Shown here in pieces: positions 7,571 through 19,677 of a DNA stretch of 64,000 bases (positions are counted from its first letter, which is position 1; every line of letters begins with the position of its first letter). Under the pieces are notes generated by a model. That model searched no databases. It was not told where the DNA came from and worked only from the letters and a program-made list of their open reading frames with translations. Made by a program: the position numbers and the translations under genes. This DNA is from Mycetohabitans endofungorum (GTDB taxonomy: Bacteria > Pseudomonadota > Gammaproteobacteria > Burkholderiales > Burkholderiaceae), in the NCBI RefSeq assembly GCF_002927045.1, contig NZ_PRDW01000007.1:118563-182562 (forward strand), in the 5' to 3' direction.

Positions 7571-9196
7571 TCAGGATCGGAGCTTCGCGCGCGCACGGGC
7601 AATCAACGCGCTGGTGGACGAGTCGTGCTTGTGCGGTTCGACCGACGACGCGGAGACCAGGTCCGCCTCGACGACCTTGCCGAGCATCTTGCCCAGTTCG
7701 ACGCCCCATTGGTCGAATGGGTTGATGTTCCACACGGTGGCCTGCACGAGCGTCTTGTGCTCGTACAGCGCGATCAGAGCCCCGAGCGATTGCGGATTCA
7801 ACTCGTCGAGCAGGATTGTGTTTGTCGGCCGATTGCCCGGGAAAACGATGTGCGGCACGAGTGCCGCCTGCTCAGGCCCGGCAATGCGTTCCGCCTCCGC
7901 CTGCGTGCGCCCCAGCATCAGCGCTTCGCCTTGCGCAAAACAATTCGCCAGCAGCTTTGCGTGATGACCGGGCAGGGGATGCTCGGGCGTGAGCGACACA
8001 ATGAAGTCGATGGGCACGATCGTTGGCCCCTGGTGCAGCATTTGGAAGAACGCGTGCTGGCCGTTCGTGCCGGGTTCGCCCCAGGTCACCGCCGAAGTCG
8101 AGTAATCGACGAAGTGCCCATCCAGCGTCACGGATTTGCCGTTGCTCTCCATCTCCAATTGCTGCAGGTATGCCGGCAGGAAGTGCAACGCTTCCGAATA
8201 GGGCGCGACAACGTAGCTTTGTGAGCCGAAGAAATTGCGGTACCAGACGCCGAGCAGCCCGAGCAACACCGGCAGGTTGCGCTCCAATGGCGCGTGGCGA
8301 AAATGCTCATCCATTAGATGGGCGCCCGCGAGCAATCGATCGAAGTGTTCGGGACCGATCGCGATCATCACCGACAATCCGACTGCCGACCACAGCGAAT
8401 AACGTCCGCCGACCCAGTCCCACATCTCGAACACGTTGTCGGGTGCAATGCCAAAACGCACCACTTCCTGCGGGTTCGCCGACACGCCGACAAAATGCCG
8501 AGCCAACTGGTCCGGTGCACAGCCGCTGCGCAGGAACCAGTCGCGCAGTGAGCGCGCGTTGGTCATCGTCTCCAACGTCGTGAATGTCTTCGATACGACA
8601 ATCGCCAATGTCTGTTCGGGATCGATCTGTTCCAGCACGCGTTGCAGGTCAACACCGTCGACATTGGACACGTAATGTGTGCGGATCTTCGGTGTCGCGA
8701 GGTGATGCAATGCGTGCGCAACCATCTTCGGACCCAGATCTGAGCCTCCAATGCCGATATTGACGACGTGCCGAATCGGCTTGCCGGTGTGGCCCACCCA
8801 TTGGCCGTTGCGCACCCGCTCAGCAAAGGCCGCCATTTTCGTGCGCTCTGCCTTGACCTGCGCGGCGTACGGCGCATTCGTGTCCGAGGCCCGCAAAGCC
8901 GTGTGCAATGCGGCGCGGCGCTCGGTCGGATTCACGATCTCGCCGGCGAACATCGCGTCGCGTCGCGCCTGCACACCAGTTTCGCGAGCGAGCTGGATGA
9001 GCAACGCGATTGTCTCGTCGGTCACGCGGTTCTTCGAGAAATCCAGCGTCAGCCCGCCGCCGCTGACGGTAAAGCGCTCCGCCCGCGTGGGCGCCGGATC
9101 GTTCGCGGGGGCGAACCAGTCGCGCATATGAGCATCGCGAATCGATTCATAGTGGGCGGCAAGGGCGGACCAGGCGGGAAGCGAATTCAGGCTCAT
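7571..9196 (-). CDS. pgi: Glucose-6-phosphate isomerase
   Basis: This 541-residue enzyme interconverts glucose-6-phosphate and fructose-6-phosphate in the cytoplasm (glycolysis/gluconeogenesis). GPI signatures are present: [24 protein letters not shown], the active-site region [15 protein letters not shown], and [13 protein letters not shown] with the catalytic His. The start at 9196 ([12 protein letters not shown]) gives the usual length; the frame is open further upstream but that part is unlike GPI. Located downstream of nnr on the same strand with about 140 bases between. Confidence 0.96.
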   Translation of the reverse strand: MSLNSLPAWSALAAHYESIRDAHMRDWFAPANDPAPTRAERFTVSGGGLTLDFSKNRVTDETIALLIQLARETGVQARRDAMFAGEIVNPTERRAALHTALRASDTNAPYAAQVKAERTKMAAFAERVRNGQWVGHTGKPIRHVVNIGIGGSDLGPKMVAHALHHLATPKIRTHYVSNVDGVDLQRVLEQIDPEQTLAIVVSKTFTTLETMTNARSLRDWFLRSGCAPDQLARHFVGVSANPQEVVRFGIAPDNVFEMWDWVGGRYSLWSAVGLSVMIAIGPEHFDRLLAGAHLMDEHFRHAPLERNLPVLLGLLGVWYRNFFGSQSYVVAPYSEALHFLPAYLQQLEMESNGKSVTLDGHFVDYSTSAVTWGEPGTNGQHAFFQMLHQGPTIVPIDFIVSLTPEHPLPGHHAKLLANCFAQGEALMLGRTQAEAERIAGPEQAALVPHIVFPGNRPTNTILLDELNPQSLGALIALYEHKTLVQATVWNINPFDQWGVELGKMLGKVVEADLVSASSVEPHKHDSSTSALIARARAKLRS

Positions 9197-9333
9197 AGAC
9201 GTTGCTTGTCTCTGTGACGAAAGGAAAGCCGCCGCCGGTGCGCGTGCCGGCGCGGGCGCTTGCGGATCGTGACGCGTTGGCACCAAGTATAACGATGCAC
9301 GACGACATCTTGGAGTCGTCCGTTCGGCCGCGT

Positions 9334-10929
9334 TCAATGTGTGTAGAAGCGGGTATTGAGCAGCCGTCGTACCCGCGGCGCGAGCTCGCCGGCGGTGCAC
9401 CCGGCCGGCCCGTCGCCGTCCGCGCACAGTGATTCGGCCGCCGCGCCGTGCAAGTAAACCGCCGTGAGTGCGGCTTCGTACGACGGCATGCGTTGCGCGG
9501 CAAGTGCGCTGATCATCCCGCACAGCACGTCACCGGTGCCCCCGGTCGCCAGTGCAGCATTGCCGGTCGGGTTGATCGCCAGCGGCCGACGGCCCGGACC
9601 GCGCGCGTCGGCAATTACGGTGCCGTTTCCCTTCAGGACCACCACCGCGTTCAGCCGCTCGGCCAAGCGCCGGGCCGCGCCGAGCCGGTCACGCTGCACG
9701 CTCGCCGCATCCACATCGAGCAGTCGCGCTGCCTCCAGCGGATGCGGTGTGATGATCGCCGCCGCCTGCCGACGTGCGAGCCGGGCCGCCAGGCTAGCGT
9801 CGTGGGCGAGCAGATTCAGCGCGTCGGCGTCCACGACGATCGGCACGTTCAATGACAGGACGTCGGCGAGCACGCGCGCCGCGCGTTCGTCCCGCCCCAT
9901 CCCTGGCCCGACGGCCAGTGCGCTCGCCGCGCCCAAAGCCAGCGTGTGGATGGGGCTGAGCATCAGTTCCGGATGGACGGGATCATAGGGCGGTGCGCCG
10001 TCACCCAGCAAGCCGACATGGATCTTGCCGGCGCCACAGTACAGAGCAGCCCGCGCGGCCAGGATGGGGGCGCCGCACATGCCTGTTACGCCGCCGATCA
10101 CGGCCAGTGTGCCGAACGTGCCCTTGTGCGACGCTAATGTGCGCTCGGGCAGCCGCGACGCGAACAGCGCCGGTGCGTTGAGCATCGATACGCCTGACGG
10201 CGGCATGCCGGCTGGCATCGTGAGCGCGGCGGTCAACTCCAGTGGTGCAATACGCACGCGTCCCGCCAGGTCTGGCCCGTGCGCGGTGTACAACCCTGGT
10301 TTGGCGCCAATGAACGTGAGGGTGTCGGTGGCGCGCACCGCGGTGCCGCCATGGGCCACGTTGCCGGTATCGCTGTCCAGCCCGCTCGGCACATCGAGCG
10401 CCAGCACGCGCGCACGTTGGCGTGCATGCTCGGACAGCAACGCGGCGATGCGCGCGAAATCGCCCTCTAGCGGCCGGCCCAGACCGATGCCGAACAACCC
10501 GTCGAGCGCCCAATCGAACCCCTGCAGCGTATCCGGAATCGTCGTACTGATCGGCACACCGGCTTCGCGCGCGCGTTGCAACGCCCAGCGCGCGTCGTCC
10601 GGGACCACCTCGCACGGCATGCATGCCTGCACGCGCACGCCGGCGCGATGCAACTCGCACGCGGTGACCAATGCATCGCCGCCGTTGTTGCCGGGCCCCA
10701 CTGCGATCCACGCGGCGCGCACCGGCACTTCATCGTAGAGCAGCATGGACGCGGCTGCATGGCCAGCACGCGCCATCAACGTGTGGGCGGGCAGAGAACG
10801 GGTAGCCTGCGCCTCGATCAGGCGCAGCGAAGCTACGTCGTACAGCGGCACCGCGCGCTCACGCGCATCGATTGGCGATGCAGCGCGCACGCTGTGCTCG
10901 GCAGCTGCGGACAGAACAGGATCAGTCAT
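9334..10929 (-). CDS. nnr: Bifunctional NAD(P)H-hydrate epimerase / ADP-dependent dehydratase
   Basis: This 531-residue fusion repairs damaged NAD(P)HX. The N-terminal YjeF epimerase domain (about 28-240) contains [14 protein letters not shown] and [12 protein letters not shown]. The C-terminal ribokinase-fold dehydratase domain (about 265-525) contains [26 protein letters not shown], the [11 protein letters not shown] motif and [10 protein letters not shown] with the catalytic Asp. Both domains look intact, and the length is usual for the fused bacterial enzyme. It lies immediately upstream of pgi on the same strand and downstream of a decayed dadA-like gene. Confidence 0.95.
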   Translation of the reverse strand: MTDPVLSAAAEHSVRAASPIDARERAVPLYDVASLRLIEAQATRSLPAHTLMARAGHAAASMLLYDEVPVRAAWIAVGPGNNGGDALVTACELHRAGVRVQACMPCEVVPDDARWALQRAREAGVPISTTIPDTLQGFDWALDGLFGIGLGRPLEGDFARIAALLSEHARQRARVLALDVPSGLDSDTGNVAHGGTAVRATDTLTFIGAKPGLYTAHGPDLAGRVRIAPLELTAALTMPAGMPPSGVSMLNAPALFASRLPERTLASHKGTFGTLAVIGGVTGMCGAPILAARAALYCGAGKIHVGLLGDGAPPYDPVHPELMLSPIHTLALGAASALAVGPGMGRDERAARVLADVLSLNVPIVVDADALNLLAHDASLAARLARRQAAAIITPHPLEAARLLDVDAASVQRDRLGAARRLAERLNAVVVLKGNGTVIADARGPGRRPLAINPTGNAALATGGTGDVLCGMISALAAQRMPSYEAALTAVYLHGAAAESLCADGDGPAGCTAGELAPRVRRLLNTRFYTH

Positions 10930-10989
10930 GCGAGGCCTTCAATAAGCAACGAAGGGGACACGCGCCGATGCGCGGGCGCACGAGCCGTG

Positions 10990-11500
10990 CCGTCGATGGT
11001 GCTAGCCGGCGAGTCGCCCAGGCGAGAGCGCTGCCAGCGACGCAGCCGGCAAAGCCGGCGGTTCCCCGACACCAGGTCTGCTATCACTGTAGCAGAGCCA
11101 TGCGACAGCGCCCAGGCGGCAGGGCTGTGTGCACAATTGACGAACACTCGCGGGCGGGCCGTCGCGCCGACCAGTGGCAGCCCGTCGGGTGACAGCAGCA
11201 CCATATCTTTCCAGATCAGCGCCGCGCAAATGCGCGCGGTGCTCGGGACCCACCGGTGCACGGCCTGTCCGAGCAGCGAGATCGCCTGTTCCGTGAGGGC
11301 CGCCCGTCGGCGGCATTGCGTCTGCGCGGCGCCCGCTGCGCAGCAGCGGCGCGCCGGCGATCCGCACGTGCTCGCCGAGTCGCGTGATCGTGATCCGGCG
11401 CGTCGCGTCGATGACCGAGACTGGGGAGCGCATTCCGGGTATGCAATCAGCGCAGTCAGCGCATGGATCCGCGCGCTGGCGAGGCCGGCGCATCGCGCGT
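10990..11500 (-). pseudogene. C-terminal remnant of a D-amino-acid dehydrogenase-like FAD oxidoreductase
   Basis: On the minus strand two frames together match the end of DadA-type enzymes. The first reads GMRSPVSVIDATRRITITRLGEHVRIAG (about 11370-11470). After frame changes, the second reads LLSPDGLPLVGATARPRVFVNCAHS...WALSHGSATVIADLVSGN (about 11060-11200). In the family the PDGxPxVGAT and GHGxxGW segments bind FAD. Here the reading frame is broken and the N-terminal FAD-binding half is absent, with purL starting close by on the other strand. Confidence 0.65.
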
Positions 11501-11671
11501 GAAGGCGCGCACTCATAACATTGGCGCCGCCGGCCGCGATCGCTGTCGCAGTCGGCGGGCGCGGCGCGGTATAATTGCGGTTTCCTCCAGCGCGTGGCGC
11601 CATGCCGCCCGGCATACCGCGCAGCGCGCTTTGGTCGACAAGACGATCAGCAACCTTCGATGCAACGCCCC

Positions 11672-14600
11672 ATGGCTCACTTCTCGTGCTTCCCCGGCGC
11701 TTCGGCACTGTCCGATTTCCGTAAGAACCGCCTCTTGCAAACACTGCAGGCCATTGAACCGGCCGTGGCCGGCGTGCGGGCGCGCTACATCCATTTCGTT
11801 TATGCGTATGCTGGGCTCAGCGATGCCGACACGGCGCGGCTCGCCGCGTTGCTCGAGTACGGCGAGCCGGCGCCGGCCGATGATGGCGGCGAAATCTTCT
11901 TGGTAATTCCGCGGCTCGGCACAATTTCGCCATGGGCGTCGAAGGCCACCGATATCGCCCGGCACTGCGGGCTGGACAACGTGCACCGCATCGAGCGCGG
12001 CATTGAGTACGCGGTGACGCTCAAGAGCGGCCTGCCCGGGCTGCTCGGCACGAAAAAGACGTTGAGCGATGCGGCCCGGGCCCAGGTCGCCGCGATGCTG
12101 CACGATCGGATGACCGAAAGCGTAGTGGCCACCCGTGACGAGGCGTACCAGCTGTTCGACACGCTGCCCGGCAAGCCGCTGCAGTCGGTGGACGTGATCG
12201 GGCAGGGACGGGCCGCGCTGGTGGCGGCCAATGCCGAACTCGGACTTGCGCTCGCCGACGACGAGATCGACTATCTGGTCGATGCGTTCACGAAGCTCGC
12301 GCGCAACCCAACGGACGTGGAACTGATGATGTTCGCGCAGGCCAACAGCGAGCATTGCCGGCACAAGATCTTCAACGCGCAGTGGACAATCGACGGCCAA
12401 TCGCAGGACATGTCGCTGTTCCAGATGATCAAGAATACGCACAGGCTCAGCGGCCAACGTACGATCGTCGCGTATTCGGACAACGCTGCGGTGATGGAGG
12501 GCGGCGTCGCACAGCGCTGGTTCGCCAGCGGCGACACGCAGCGCTATGCGCCGGTGCAGGCGCTGACGCACACGCTGATGAAGGTCGAGACACACAATCA
12601 CCCGACGGCGATTTCGCCGTTCCCGGGGGCGGCGACGGGCGCCGGCGGCGAGATCCGCGACGAGGGTGCGACCGGACGCGGCGCGCGGCCCAAGGCCGGG
12701 CTGACCGGCTTCTCGGTGTCCAATCTGGAGTTGCCAGACGCCATCGAGGCGTGGGAAAACGCGCGCGACGCCGCGCAGCCGCTCGCCGAGCGTTGTCCCG
12801 ATGACGCCGCCGGCTGCTATGGCCGGCCCGAGCGCATTGCGTCGCCGCTGCAGATCATGATCGATGGGCCGATCGGCGGCGCCGCGTTCAACAATGAGTT
12901 CGGCCGGCCCAATCTGGGCGGCTATTTCCGCGTCTACGAGCAGAACATCGGCGGGCGCGTGCGCGGCTATCATAAGCCGATCATGATCGCCGGCGGCATC
13001 GGCAATATCTCGCACGCGCATACGCACAAGCACGACGTGCCGGCCGGCGCGCTGCTGGTGCAAATCGGCGGCCCCGGCATGCGTATTGGCATGGGTGGTG
13101 GCGCCGCCAGCTCGATGGCCACTGGAGCCAACACCGCCGAGCTCGATTTCGATTCGGTGCAGCGAGGCAACCCGGAGATCCAGCGCCGCGCGCAGGAAGT
13201 CATCAACGCGTGCTGGCAACGCGGGGACGACAATCCGATCCTGTCGATTCACGACGTCGGCGCGGGCGGCTTGTCCAATGCGTTTCCAGAAATCGTCGAC
13301 GGTGCCGGCAAGGGAGCCCGCTTCGAATTGCGACGCGTGCCGCTCGAGGAGAGCGGGTTGTCGCCGCGCGAGATCTGGTCGAACGAGGCGCAGGAGCGGT
13401 ACGTGCTCGCGATCGCGGCCGATGACCTGCCCGCGTTCGAGGCGATCTGCCGGCGCGAACGCTGCCCGATGGCGGTGGTCGGCGTTGCGACCGACGAACG
13501 CCAGTTGCAATTGATCGACGATGCTGTGGCCGATGCCGCCGACCCGGCGCGCATGCCGGTCGACATGCCAATGGACGTGCTGCTCGGCAAGGCGCCGCGG
13601 ATGCATCGCGACGTCACGCGCGTGCATCGCACGTTCGCGCCGGTGGAGGTCACCGGCTTGAGCCTGGCGGACGTGGCCGCGCAGGTACTGAGGCATCCGA
13701 CCGTCGCCAGCAAGTCCTTCCTGATCACGATCGGCGACCGCACGGTTGGCGGCCTGTCCGTGCGCGACCAGATGGTCGGCCCTTGGCAAGTGCCGGTGGC
13801 CGACTGTGCGATTACCGCGATGGACTATGCCGGTTTCCGTGGCGAAGCGATGACGATGACCGAGCGCACGCCGCTCGCAGTGATCGATGCGCCGGCCTCG
13901 GGACGTATGGCTGTCGGCGAAGCGATCACAAACATTGCTGCCGCGCCAATCGCGTCGCTGGATCGTCTAAAACTGTCGGCGAACTGGATGGCCGCATGCG
14001 GCAGTGCCGGCGAGGACGCCGCGTTGTTCGACACCGTCAAGGCGATTGGCATGGAGTTGTGTCCGGCGCTGGGCATCGACATTCCGGTCGGCAAGGACTC
14101 GTTGTCAATGCGCACGCAGTGGCGCGAGGACGGCGTCGACAAGGAGGTCGTCGCGCCGGTGTCGCTGATCGTTTCCGCATTCGCGCCCGTGGAGGACGTA
14201 CGCGGCCATCTGACGCCGCAGTTGCGCAGCGTGGCCGATGTCGGTGACTCGGTGCTAATCCTGGTCGATCTGGGTCGCGGGCGCAACCGTCTCGGCGGCA
14301 GCATCCTCGCACAGGTCACGCAACAGGTCGGCGACAGTGTGCCGGACGTGGACGATGCACAGGACCTGAAGCACTTCTTCGACGCGATTCAGTTGCTCAA
14401 CCGCGACGGCCGGCTGCTCGCGTATCACGACCGCTCCGATGGTGGCCTATTTGCGACGGTGGCGGAGATGGCTTTTGCCGGTCATGTCGGCGTGTCACTG
14501 AACGTGGATATGCTCACGCTCGAGCAGGGACACGAGTTCGACTATGGTGATGCGAAGGACTGGGCGCGCCAAACAGCCGGACGCCGCGACGACCTGACGC

Positions 14601-15727
14601 TGCGTGCGTTGTTCTGCGAAGAGCTAGGCGCGGTGCTGCAGGTGCGCGCCGTCGAGCGCGATGGCGTGCTGGCGACGCTGCGCGAATTCGGCCTATCGGG
14701 CGCGAGCCACGTGATTGGCAAGTTGAACGAGCGCGACGTGATTGAGATCTATCGCGACGCGAAGAAAATTTACGAGGCGCCCCGTACCGAGCTGCACCGG
14801 ATCTGGAGCGAAGTCAGTTGGCGCATTTCGCGGCTGCGCGACAATCCCGCGTGCGCGGACGCCGAGTATGAGGCGTTGAGCGATGCGTCGGATCCGGGCA
14901 TCGTGCCGCACCTGACGTTCGATCCGCAAGAGGACGTCGCAGCGCCGTTCATCTCGAGCGGCAAGCGGCCACGCGTGGCCATCCTGCGCGAACAAGGGGT
15001 GAACTCGCATCTGGAAACTGCTTACGCGTTCAACCGCGCCGGCTTCGACGCGCACGACGTGCATATGAGCGATCTGATCGAGGGGCGCGCCGATCTTGCA
15101 CAATTTGCCGGTGCGGTAGCGTGCGGCGGGTTCTCGTACGGCGACGTGCTGGGCGCCGGCGAGGGCTGGGCAAAGACGATTCGCTTCAATGCACGCTTGT
15201 CGGACATGTTTGCCGCGTTTTTTGCGCGTCCCGATACGTTTGCGCTCGGTATCTGCAATGGCTGTCAGATGATGAGCAGCCTCGCGTCGATGATTCCCGG
15301 AGCGCAAGCATGGCCGCGTTTTGTGCGCAACCGCTCCGAGAAGTTCGAGGCACGCTTTTCGTTTGTGCAGATCGAAAAATCACCGTCGATTTTTTTCGCT
15401 GGGCTCGAGGGCTCCCGCCTGCCTGTCGCTGTGGCGCACGGCGAAGGCTATGCGGACTTTTCGCAACAAGGAGATCTGTCGAGCGTACAGGTCGCGATGC
15501 GCTATATTGACCATCACGGCGTGGTAACCGAGCGTTACCCGTTCAACCCGAACGGCTCGCCGCAAGGCATTACGTCGGTGACCACGCTGGACGGCCGCTT
15601 CACCGTCCTCATGCCGCACACCGAGCGCGTGCACCGAACCGTGCAAATGAGCTGGCACCCGCAAGAGTGGGGCGAGGCAAGCCCGTGGCTGCGGCTGTAC
15701 CGCAACGCGCGGCGCTGGATCGGTTGA
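11672..15727 (+). CDS. purL: Phosphoribosylformylglycinamidine synthase
   Basis: This 1351-residue large single-chain PurL converts FGAR, ATP and glutamine to FGAM in purine synthesis. The start at 11672 ([17 protein letters not shown]) is the conserved one; upstream in-frame ATGs (11594, 11660) lack similarity. Visible features are the N-terminal FGAM region, the catalytic [30 protein letters not shown], two AIRS-like domains ([17 protein letters not shown]), and a C-terminal class-I glutaminase (about 1060-1351) with nucleophile Cys in [10 protein letters not shown] and His/Glu in HPQEWGE. All key residues are present. Confidence 0.97.
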   Translation: MAHFSCFPGASALSDFRKNRLLQTLQAIEPAVAGVRARYIHFVYAYAGLSDADTARLAALLEYGEPAPADDGGEIFLVIPRLGTISPWASKATDIARHCGLDNVHRIERGIEYAVTLKSGLPGLLGTKKTLSDAARAQVAAMLHDRMTESVVATRDEAYQLFDTLPGKPLQSVDVIGQGRAALVAANAELGLALADDEIDYLVDAFTKLARNPTDVELMMFAQANSEHCRHKIFNAQWTIDGQSQDMSLFQMIKNTHRLSGQRTIVAYSDNAAVMEGGVAQRWFASGDTQRYAPVQALTHTLMKVETHNHPTAISPFPGAATGAGGEIRDEGATGRGARPKAGLTGFSVSNLELPDAIEAWENARDAAQPLAERCPDDAAGCYGRPERIASPLQIMIDGPIGGAAFNNEFGRPNLGGYFRVYEQNIGGRVRGYHKPIMIAGGIGNISHAHTHKHDVPAGALLVQIGGPGMRIGMGGGAASSMATGANTAELDFDSVQRGNPEIQRRAQEVINACWQRGDDNPILSIHDVGAGGLSNAFPEIVDGAGKGARFELRRVPLEESGLSPREIWSNEAQERYVLAIAADDLPAFEAICRRERCPMAVVGVATDERQLQLIDDAVADAADPARMPVDMPMDVLLGKAPRMHRDVTRVHRTFAPVEVTGLSLADVAAQVLRHPTVASKSFLITIGDRTVGGLSVRDQMVGPWQVPVADCAITAMDYAGFRGEAMTMTERTPLAVIDAPASGRMAVGEAITNIAAAPIASLDRLKLSANWMAACGSAGEDAALFDTVKAIGMELCPALGIDIPVGKDSLSMRTQWREDGVDKEVVAPVSLIVSAFAPVEDVRGHLTPQLRSVADVGDSVLILVDLGRGRNRLGGSILAQVTQQVGDSVPDVDDAQDLKHFFDAIQLLNRDGRLLAYHDRSDGGLFATVAEMAFAGHVGVSLNVDMLTLEQGHEFDYGDAKDWARQTAGRRDDLTLRALFCEELGAVLQVRAVERDGVLATLREFGLSGASHVIGKLNERDVIEIYRDAKKIYEAPRTELHRIWSEVSWRISRLRDNPACADAEYEALSDASDPGIVPHLTFDPQEDVAAPFISSGKRPRVAILREQGVNSHLETAYAFNRAGFDAHDVHMSDLIEGRADLAQFAGAVACGGFSYGDVLGAGEGWAKTIRFNARLSDMFAAFFARPDTFALGICNGCQMMSSLASMIPGAQAWPRFVRNRSEKFEARFSFVQIEKSPSIFFAGLEGSRLPVAVAHGEGYADFSQQGDLSSVQVAMRYIDHHGVVTERYPFNPNGSPQGITSVTTLDGRFTVLMPHTERVHRTVQMSWHPQEWGEASPWLRLYRNARRWIG

Positions 15728-15773
15728 CCGCGCGCTTGGGCGCGCCAGCCGCCTTTGTCGCCGCGTTGGATAG

Positions 15774-15804
15774 GCAAATGGCCGCCTAGCAGGCGGCCAT
15801 TTGC
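15774..15804. terminator. Hairpin between convergent purL and ppiC
   Basis: GCAAATGGCCGCC (15774-15786) pairs perfectly with GGCGGCCATTTGC (15792-15804) with a 5-nt loop. The T-tract is weak, but the position between convergent genes fits a bidirectional terminator. Confidence 0.6.
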
Positions 15805-15854
15805 AAGCTGGGACGCGCCGCCGCCGCGCGGTGTGGCGACGGACCCCACGCGTA

Positions 15855-16634
15855 TTACTGGATCTTTGCGTTCTGGCGCAGCCCAGCGTTGAATTGCTGC
15901 AGCTTTTCTTGCGTTAGTTGCTGAGCAACCTGCGACTTGACTTGGTCCAGCGGCGGCGGCTGGATCGCCCGCGAGTCGTCGAGCCGGATAATATGCCAGC
16001 CGAACGGCGTATGGACGGGCGTTGGCGTCACCTCGCCCTTTTTCAGCTTACCCGCTGCATCCGCGAACTCGGGAACAAAGCTTTGAGGGTTCGCCCAGTC
16101 CAGGTCTCCACCGTTCTTGGCCGAGCCCGGATCCTTCGAATATTGCTTCGCGAGCTCCTCAAAGCTCGCACCCGCCTTGATCTTGGCGATCAGATCCTTC
16201 GCCTGCTGCTCGTCCGGCACCAGGATGTGATGCAAGTGCAGCTCGTTACCACCGGCCTGCTTGATCAACTGCTCATAGCGCGCCTTGATTTCGTCGTCGC
16301 TCGGCTTGTTGTTCTTCAGGAAATCCTCAATCAGCGCGCGGATCACGACGCTCTGGTCGGCCAGCGCAATCTGCGCCTTCACGTCGGGCCGGTTCGCGAT
16401 GCCGCGCCGCAGCGCTTCCTCCATCAGCAACTCGCGATTGACCAGTTCCTCGCGAACCAGCACCTGCAGCTGCGGCGAGTCCTGTTGCCCTTGGCGCGTC
16501 AGCTCCTTGACCAGCGCGTCGGCGTGCGCCTTCGGTATTGGTGTGCCATTAACCACGGCAATGTTCTGGGCAAATGCGGGTGCCGCCACGCAACCTGCGA
16601 GCGCGGCCCACAAGCGGGCTTTTCTCAAGATCAT
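15855..16634 (-). CDS. Parvulin-type peptidyl-prolyl isomerase (periplasmic)
   Basis: This 259-residue protein starts with a signal peptide (MILRKARLWAALAGCVAAPAFA). An N-terminal helical chaperone region (about 30-125) and a parvulin domain (about 130-225) follow; the latter contains ELHLHHILVPDEQQAKDLI, GGDLDWANPQSFVPEFADA and TPFGWHIIRLDD. It resembles PrsA/SurA-type foldases and is annotated in Burkholderia as PpiC-like. It is last in an apparent leftward run msrB - yciB - bolA - this gene, 9 bases after bolA. Confidence 0.93.
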   Translation of the reverse strand: MILRKARLWAALAGCVAAPAFAQNIAVVNGTPIPKAHADALVKELTRQGQQDSPQLQVLVREELVNRELLMEEALRRGIANRPDVKAQIALADQSVVIRALIEDFLKNNKPSDDEIKARYEQLIKQAGGNELHLHHILVPDEQQAKDLIAKIKAGASFEELAKQYSKDPGSAKNGGDLDWANPQSFVPEFADAAGKLKKGEVTPTPVHTPFGWHIIRLDDSRAIQPPPLDQVKSQVAQQLTQEKLQQFNAGLRQNAKIQ

Positions 16635-16643
16635 CAGAACGTC

Positions 16644-16952
16644 CTAACGAGGAGACGAATGGAATTCTTCTGGCGTGTATGCATTGATCGACAGCGCGTG
16701 GATACCGCGCTGCATCGCATCAGAGAGCGCATCATACACTAGCCGGTGCCGCGCCACCCGGGTACGGCCGTCGAACGCGGCCGAAACGACGGTCACTGTA
16801 TAGTGGCCGCCGGCAGCCGCGCCGGCGTGTCCGGCATGTTGTGCGCTGTCGTCGCGGATCTCCAGTGTAAACGGCGACAGGGCGGCGCCCAGGCGCGCGC
16901 GAATCAGCGCGATGCGCTGCTCGGCCGAGGCGGTCAAGAATACGTCGGTCAT
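16644..16952 (-). CDS. bolA: BolA family protein
   Basis: This 102-residue protein has the BolA fold: an N-terminal helix QRIALIRARLGAAL, a variable loop rich in Ala/Gly/His (HAGHAGAAAGGHYTV) and the helix-turn-helix-like VSAAFDGRTRVARHRLVYDALSDAM, ending GIHALSINAYTPEEF with the conserved HAL. BolA proteins work with monothiol glutaredoxins on Fe-S handling and affect morphology and stress responses. It starts 4 bases after the yciB stop, so the two are probably cotranscribed. Confidence 0.93.
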   Translation of the reverse strand: MTDVFLTASAEQRIALIRARLGAALSPFTLEIRDDSAQHAGHAGAAAGGHYTVTVVSAAFDGRTRVARHRLVYDALSDAMQRGIHALSINAYTPEEFHSSPR

Positions 16953-16956
16953 CAGC

Positions 16957-17487
16957 TTATTCTTCCTTCATGTGTCGGGCGAGCCACAGACTCTGCGCGA
17001 CGATGAACACGAGCGTCGCGCCAGTCGTGCCGAACAGCTTGAAGTCGACCCAGGTATCGGTCGAGAACCGGTACGCGACAAACAGGTTGGCGGTGCCCAG
17101 TGCCGCGAAGAACAGCGCCCAAGCGACGTTGAGTTGGTCCCAAATCGGCGACGGCAGCTTGATTTGCGCGCTCACTGCTTTCTGAATCAGATTCTTGCGC
17201 AGCACGAATTGCGAAAACAGCATTGCCAGCGAAAACGCCCAGTACAGCACGGTCGGCTTCCACTTGATAAACGTGTCGTTATGCAGCACCAGGGTCGCGC
17301 CACCAAATACGACAACGATCGCCAGACTTACCCACAGCATCGGATCGACGCGCCGATGGCGAAACGCCGACCACGCGACCTGCACCAGCACGGCGGCGAT
17401 CGCGACGCCGGTTGCGACATAGATGTTCCAAACTTTGAATGCAACGAAGAAAAGCGCGATCGGCAGCAGGTCAAACAGGAGTTTCAT
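16957..17487 (-). CDS. yciB: Septation protein A / YciB inner-membrane protein
   Basis: This 176-residue integral membrane protein begins [20 protein letters not shown], the standard YciB start; an upstream in-frame ATG at 17505 adds six residues and is less likely. About five hydrophobic segments are visible, including [16 protein letters not shown] and [19 protein letters not shown]. The conserved [15 protein letters not shown] segment follows. The family is linked to cell-envelope synthesis and division. It lies between msrB and bolA on the same strand. Confidence 0.92.
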   Translation of the reverse strand: MKLLFDLLPIALFFVAFKVWNIYVATGVAIAAVLVQVAWSAFRHRRVDPMLWVSLAIVVVFGGATLVLHNDTFIKWKPTVLYWAFSLAMLFSQFVLRKNLIQKAVSAQIKLPSPIWDQLNVAWALFFAALGTANLFVAYRFSTDTWVDFKLFGTTGATLVFIVAQSLWLARHMKEE

Positions 17488-17517
17488 GGTGGTGGGATCT
17501 GGCAAACGGGCATCGGT

Positions 17518-18003
17518 TTAGCTGGGATCGAATTGTAACGCAGCTGAGTTGATGCAATAGCGCAACCCGGTCGGCGTAGGGCCATCGTTGAACACGTGCC
17601 CGAGGTGCGCGTCGCACACGTTGCAGCGCACCTCGATGCGCAGCATGCCATGCGAGCGGTCCGTCTTCTCGATAATGACCTCGCCATGGATCGGCTTGAA
17701 GTAGCTGGGCCAGCCGCAGCCTGCATCGAATTTTGTCGACGATTCGAACAGCGGCGTGCCGCAGCAAACGCAATGATAGACGCCGCGTTCCCAGTGATCC
17801 CAGTACGCGCCGGTAAACGGGCGCTCGGTCGCCGCGCGGCGGGTGACCTCGAAAGCCATCGGCGCGAGTTGCTCGCGCCACTCGGCATCGGACTTGTGCA
17901 CCGTATGTTGCACCGCCGCCGCGAGCGGCTCGTCTGCCGCCGCACCGCACGAGGCCGGGTGCGCTGGGTCTGTCGGACCGGAAGGGTTGCGGATATCAGC
18001 CAT
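17518..18003 (-). CDS. msrB: Peptide-methionine (R)-S-oxide reductase
   Basis: This 161-residue MsrB reduces the R form of methionine sulfoxide. Zinc-binding CxxC pairs are seen (CVCCG, CNVCD). Other motifs are [29 protein letters not shown] and the catalytic [11 protein letters not shown] near the end (Cys in CIN). The start at 18003 (MADIRNPSG) has an excellent AGGAGG 10 bases upstream, better than the longer frame from 18042. First gene of the leftward msrB-yciB-bolA-ppiC run. Confidence 0.95.
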   Translation of the reverse strand: MADIRNPSGPTDPAHPASCGAAADEPLAAAVQHTVHKSDAEWREQLAPMAFEVTRRAATERPFTGAYWDHWERGVYHCVCCGTPLFESSTKFDAGCGWPSYFKPIHGEVIIEKTDRSHGMLRIEVRCNVCDAHLGHVFNDGPTPTGLRYCINSAALQFDPS

Positions 18004-18126
18004 GGTGGAATGCCTCCTGCTAATGAACGAGTGTGGACACACTTGCTGGCGACGACCATGCGGATCGTGCCGCCGTTGCCCGTGCGGCTGCCGCGGCGAT
18101 GGTAGTGTGCATCACGCGGCAGCCGC

Positions 18127-19677
18127 TCAGGACGAACAACTCACCGAAAGCGACGCAGCCCAATCCGGCGGCAAGGCCGCGTAGGCTTCATACTCGGGTT
18201 GCTCGTCGAACGGGCGCGACAAAACCTGCAATAGCCGCGCAATTTCGGTGAAGTCCTTTTCGTTCGCTGCGCGGACCGCCTGCTCAGCCAAATGGTTGCG
18301 CAGCACGTATTTCGGATTGACGCGGTTCATCGCAGCGCGACGCGTCGCATCGTCTGCGGGCTCGGTTTTCAGCCGCTGTCGATAATCGGCCACCCAGGCA
18401 TCGAACGCCGCGCGATCGACGAACAAGTCCCGCACGGGCGCGTCACCAGAAGCATCGTGCCGGCACACACCGGCCATGCGCCTGAAGGTCAACGTGAAGT
18501 CCGCGTGGTTCGCGTGCATGAGCGTCAGCAGACGATTGATCAACGCGGCATCGTCCGGCTCGGCCGTGGTCAGTCCAAGCTTGGCACGGAAACGCGTCTC
18601 CAGTGCCGGGCCGAAATGGGCCTGGTACCCCTGCAGCGCATCGCGCGCATCCGCGATCGCACGCTCATCCCCGGCCGTGCCCCGGTGCGCGCCGATCAGC
18701 GGCACGAGCGCCTGTGCCAGACAAATCAGATTCCAGCGGCCCACGTGCGGTTGTTGCTGATACGCATATCGCCCGGACGTGTCGGAGTGGTTACAGATAT
18801 GGTTTGCGTCGAAGCCATCAATGAAGCCGAACGGCCCATAGTCGATCGTTAGTCCAATGATCGACATGTTGTCCGTATTCATTACGCCATGGCAGAAACC
18901 CACGGCCTGCCAATGCGCTATCAACGCGGCCGTGCGCTCGCAGACGGCCGCCAGCAATGCAAGGTAGGGATCCTGCGCATCGCGGCAGAACGGGAATGCA
19001 TGCTCGATCACATGGTCTGCGAGCCGACGCAACGCCTCCACTTGTCCAGTCGAATAGAAGTGCTCGAAATGGCCAAACCGAATGAATGTGGGCGCGACAC
19101 GCGTCGTGACTGCCGCCGTTTCCACCGTCTCGCGATAGACTGGTGCGTCTGAGCCGATCACACACAACGCGCGCGTGGTTGGAACGCCGAGAAAGTGCAT
19201 CGCCTCCGAGCACAGGAATTCGCGGATCGAAGAGCGCAGCACCGCCCGACCATCGCCCATGCGTGAGTAGGGGGTCCGGCCACCGCCCTTAATCTGTATT
19301 TCCTGGCGCTGTCCGCGATGTTCGGTCTCGCCGAGCGTCAACGCGCGTCCGTCGCCGAGTTGGCCGGCCCAGACGCCGAACTGGTGGCCGGAATACACGC
19401 TGGCGAAGGGCAACGCCGCGTGCTCCAGGTATCGCGTCAGATTACCGCAGAAGTAGTCAGCGAATGCGGGGTCGGTCAATGCTGCGGCACTCAGGCCGAG
19501 TTCATGCGCGAGGTCGGTGGAAACAGCGACCACATACGGATCGGGCAACGGCGCGGCGCTTTGCCGCGTGAGGAACTGCGTGCCAAGCTGGGAAAACGCG
19601 CCGGGCCGATTCGGATCGATTGCGCCTGCGAATGCCGGCTGTTTGTGAACAACGGTGTCGCTTTGGGAAAACGCCAT
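18127..19677 (-). CDS. selO: SelO (YdiU) protein adenylyltransferase
   Basis: This 516-residue pseudokinase-fold enzyme transfers AMP from ATP to Ser/Thr/Tyr of target proteins. Family motifs include [19 protein letters not shown] (N-terminal), [17 protein letters not shown] (nucleotide binding), and [12 protein letters not shown] followed by [10 protein letters not shown], which correspond to the catalytic and metal-binding loops. The C-terminal SCSS end is typical of bacterial SelO. Length is normal and no disruption is seen. It is the last gene of this host block before a 440-base gap. Confidence 0.95.
   Translation of the reverse strand: MAFSQSDTVVHKQPAFAGAIDPNRPGAFSQLGTQFLTRQSAAPLPDPYVVAVSTDLAHELGLSAAALTDPAFADYFCGNLTRYLEHAALPFASVYSGHQFGVWAGQLGDGRALTLGETEHRGQRQEIQIKGGGRTPYSRMGDGRAVLRSSIREFLCSEAMHFLGVPTTRALCVIGSDAPVYRETVETAAVTTRVAPTFIRFGHFEHFYSTGQVEALRRLADHVIEHAFPFCRDAQDPYLALLAAVCERTAALIAHWQAVGFCHGVMNTDNMSIIGLTIDYGPFGFIDGFDANHICNHSDTSGRYAYQQQPHVGRWNLICLAQALVPLIGAHRGTAGDERAIADARDALQGYQAHFGPALETRFRAKLGLTTAEPDDAALINRLLTLMHANHADFTLTFRRMAGVCRHDASGDAPVRDLFVDRAAFDAWVADYRQRLKTEPADDATRRAAMNRVNPKYVLRNHLAEQAVRAANEKDFTEIARLLQVLSRPFDEQPEYEAYAALPPDWAASLSVSCSS

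Noticed and set aside
7460..8224. Plus-strand frames opposite pgi and nnr, including 10576-11502
   Set aside because: Shadow frames in GC-rich DNA opposite well-identified enzymes.
11513..13789. A 758-codon minus-strand open frame opposite purL
   Set aside because: It is the antisense shadow of a highly conserved GC-rich gene; the composition (Arg/Ala/His-rich) and absence of motifs show it is not coding.
18292..18852. Plus-strand frames opposite selO
   Set aside because: Antisense shadow of a complete SelO gene.
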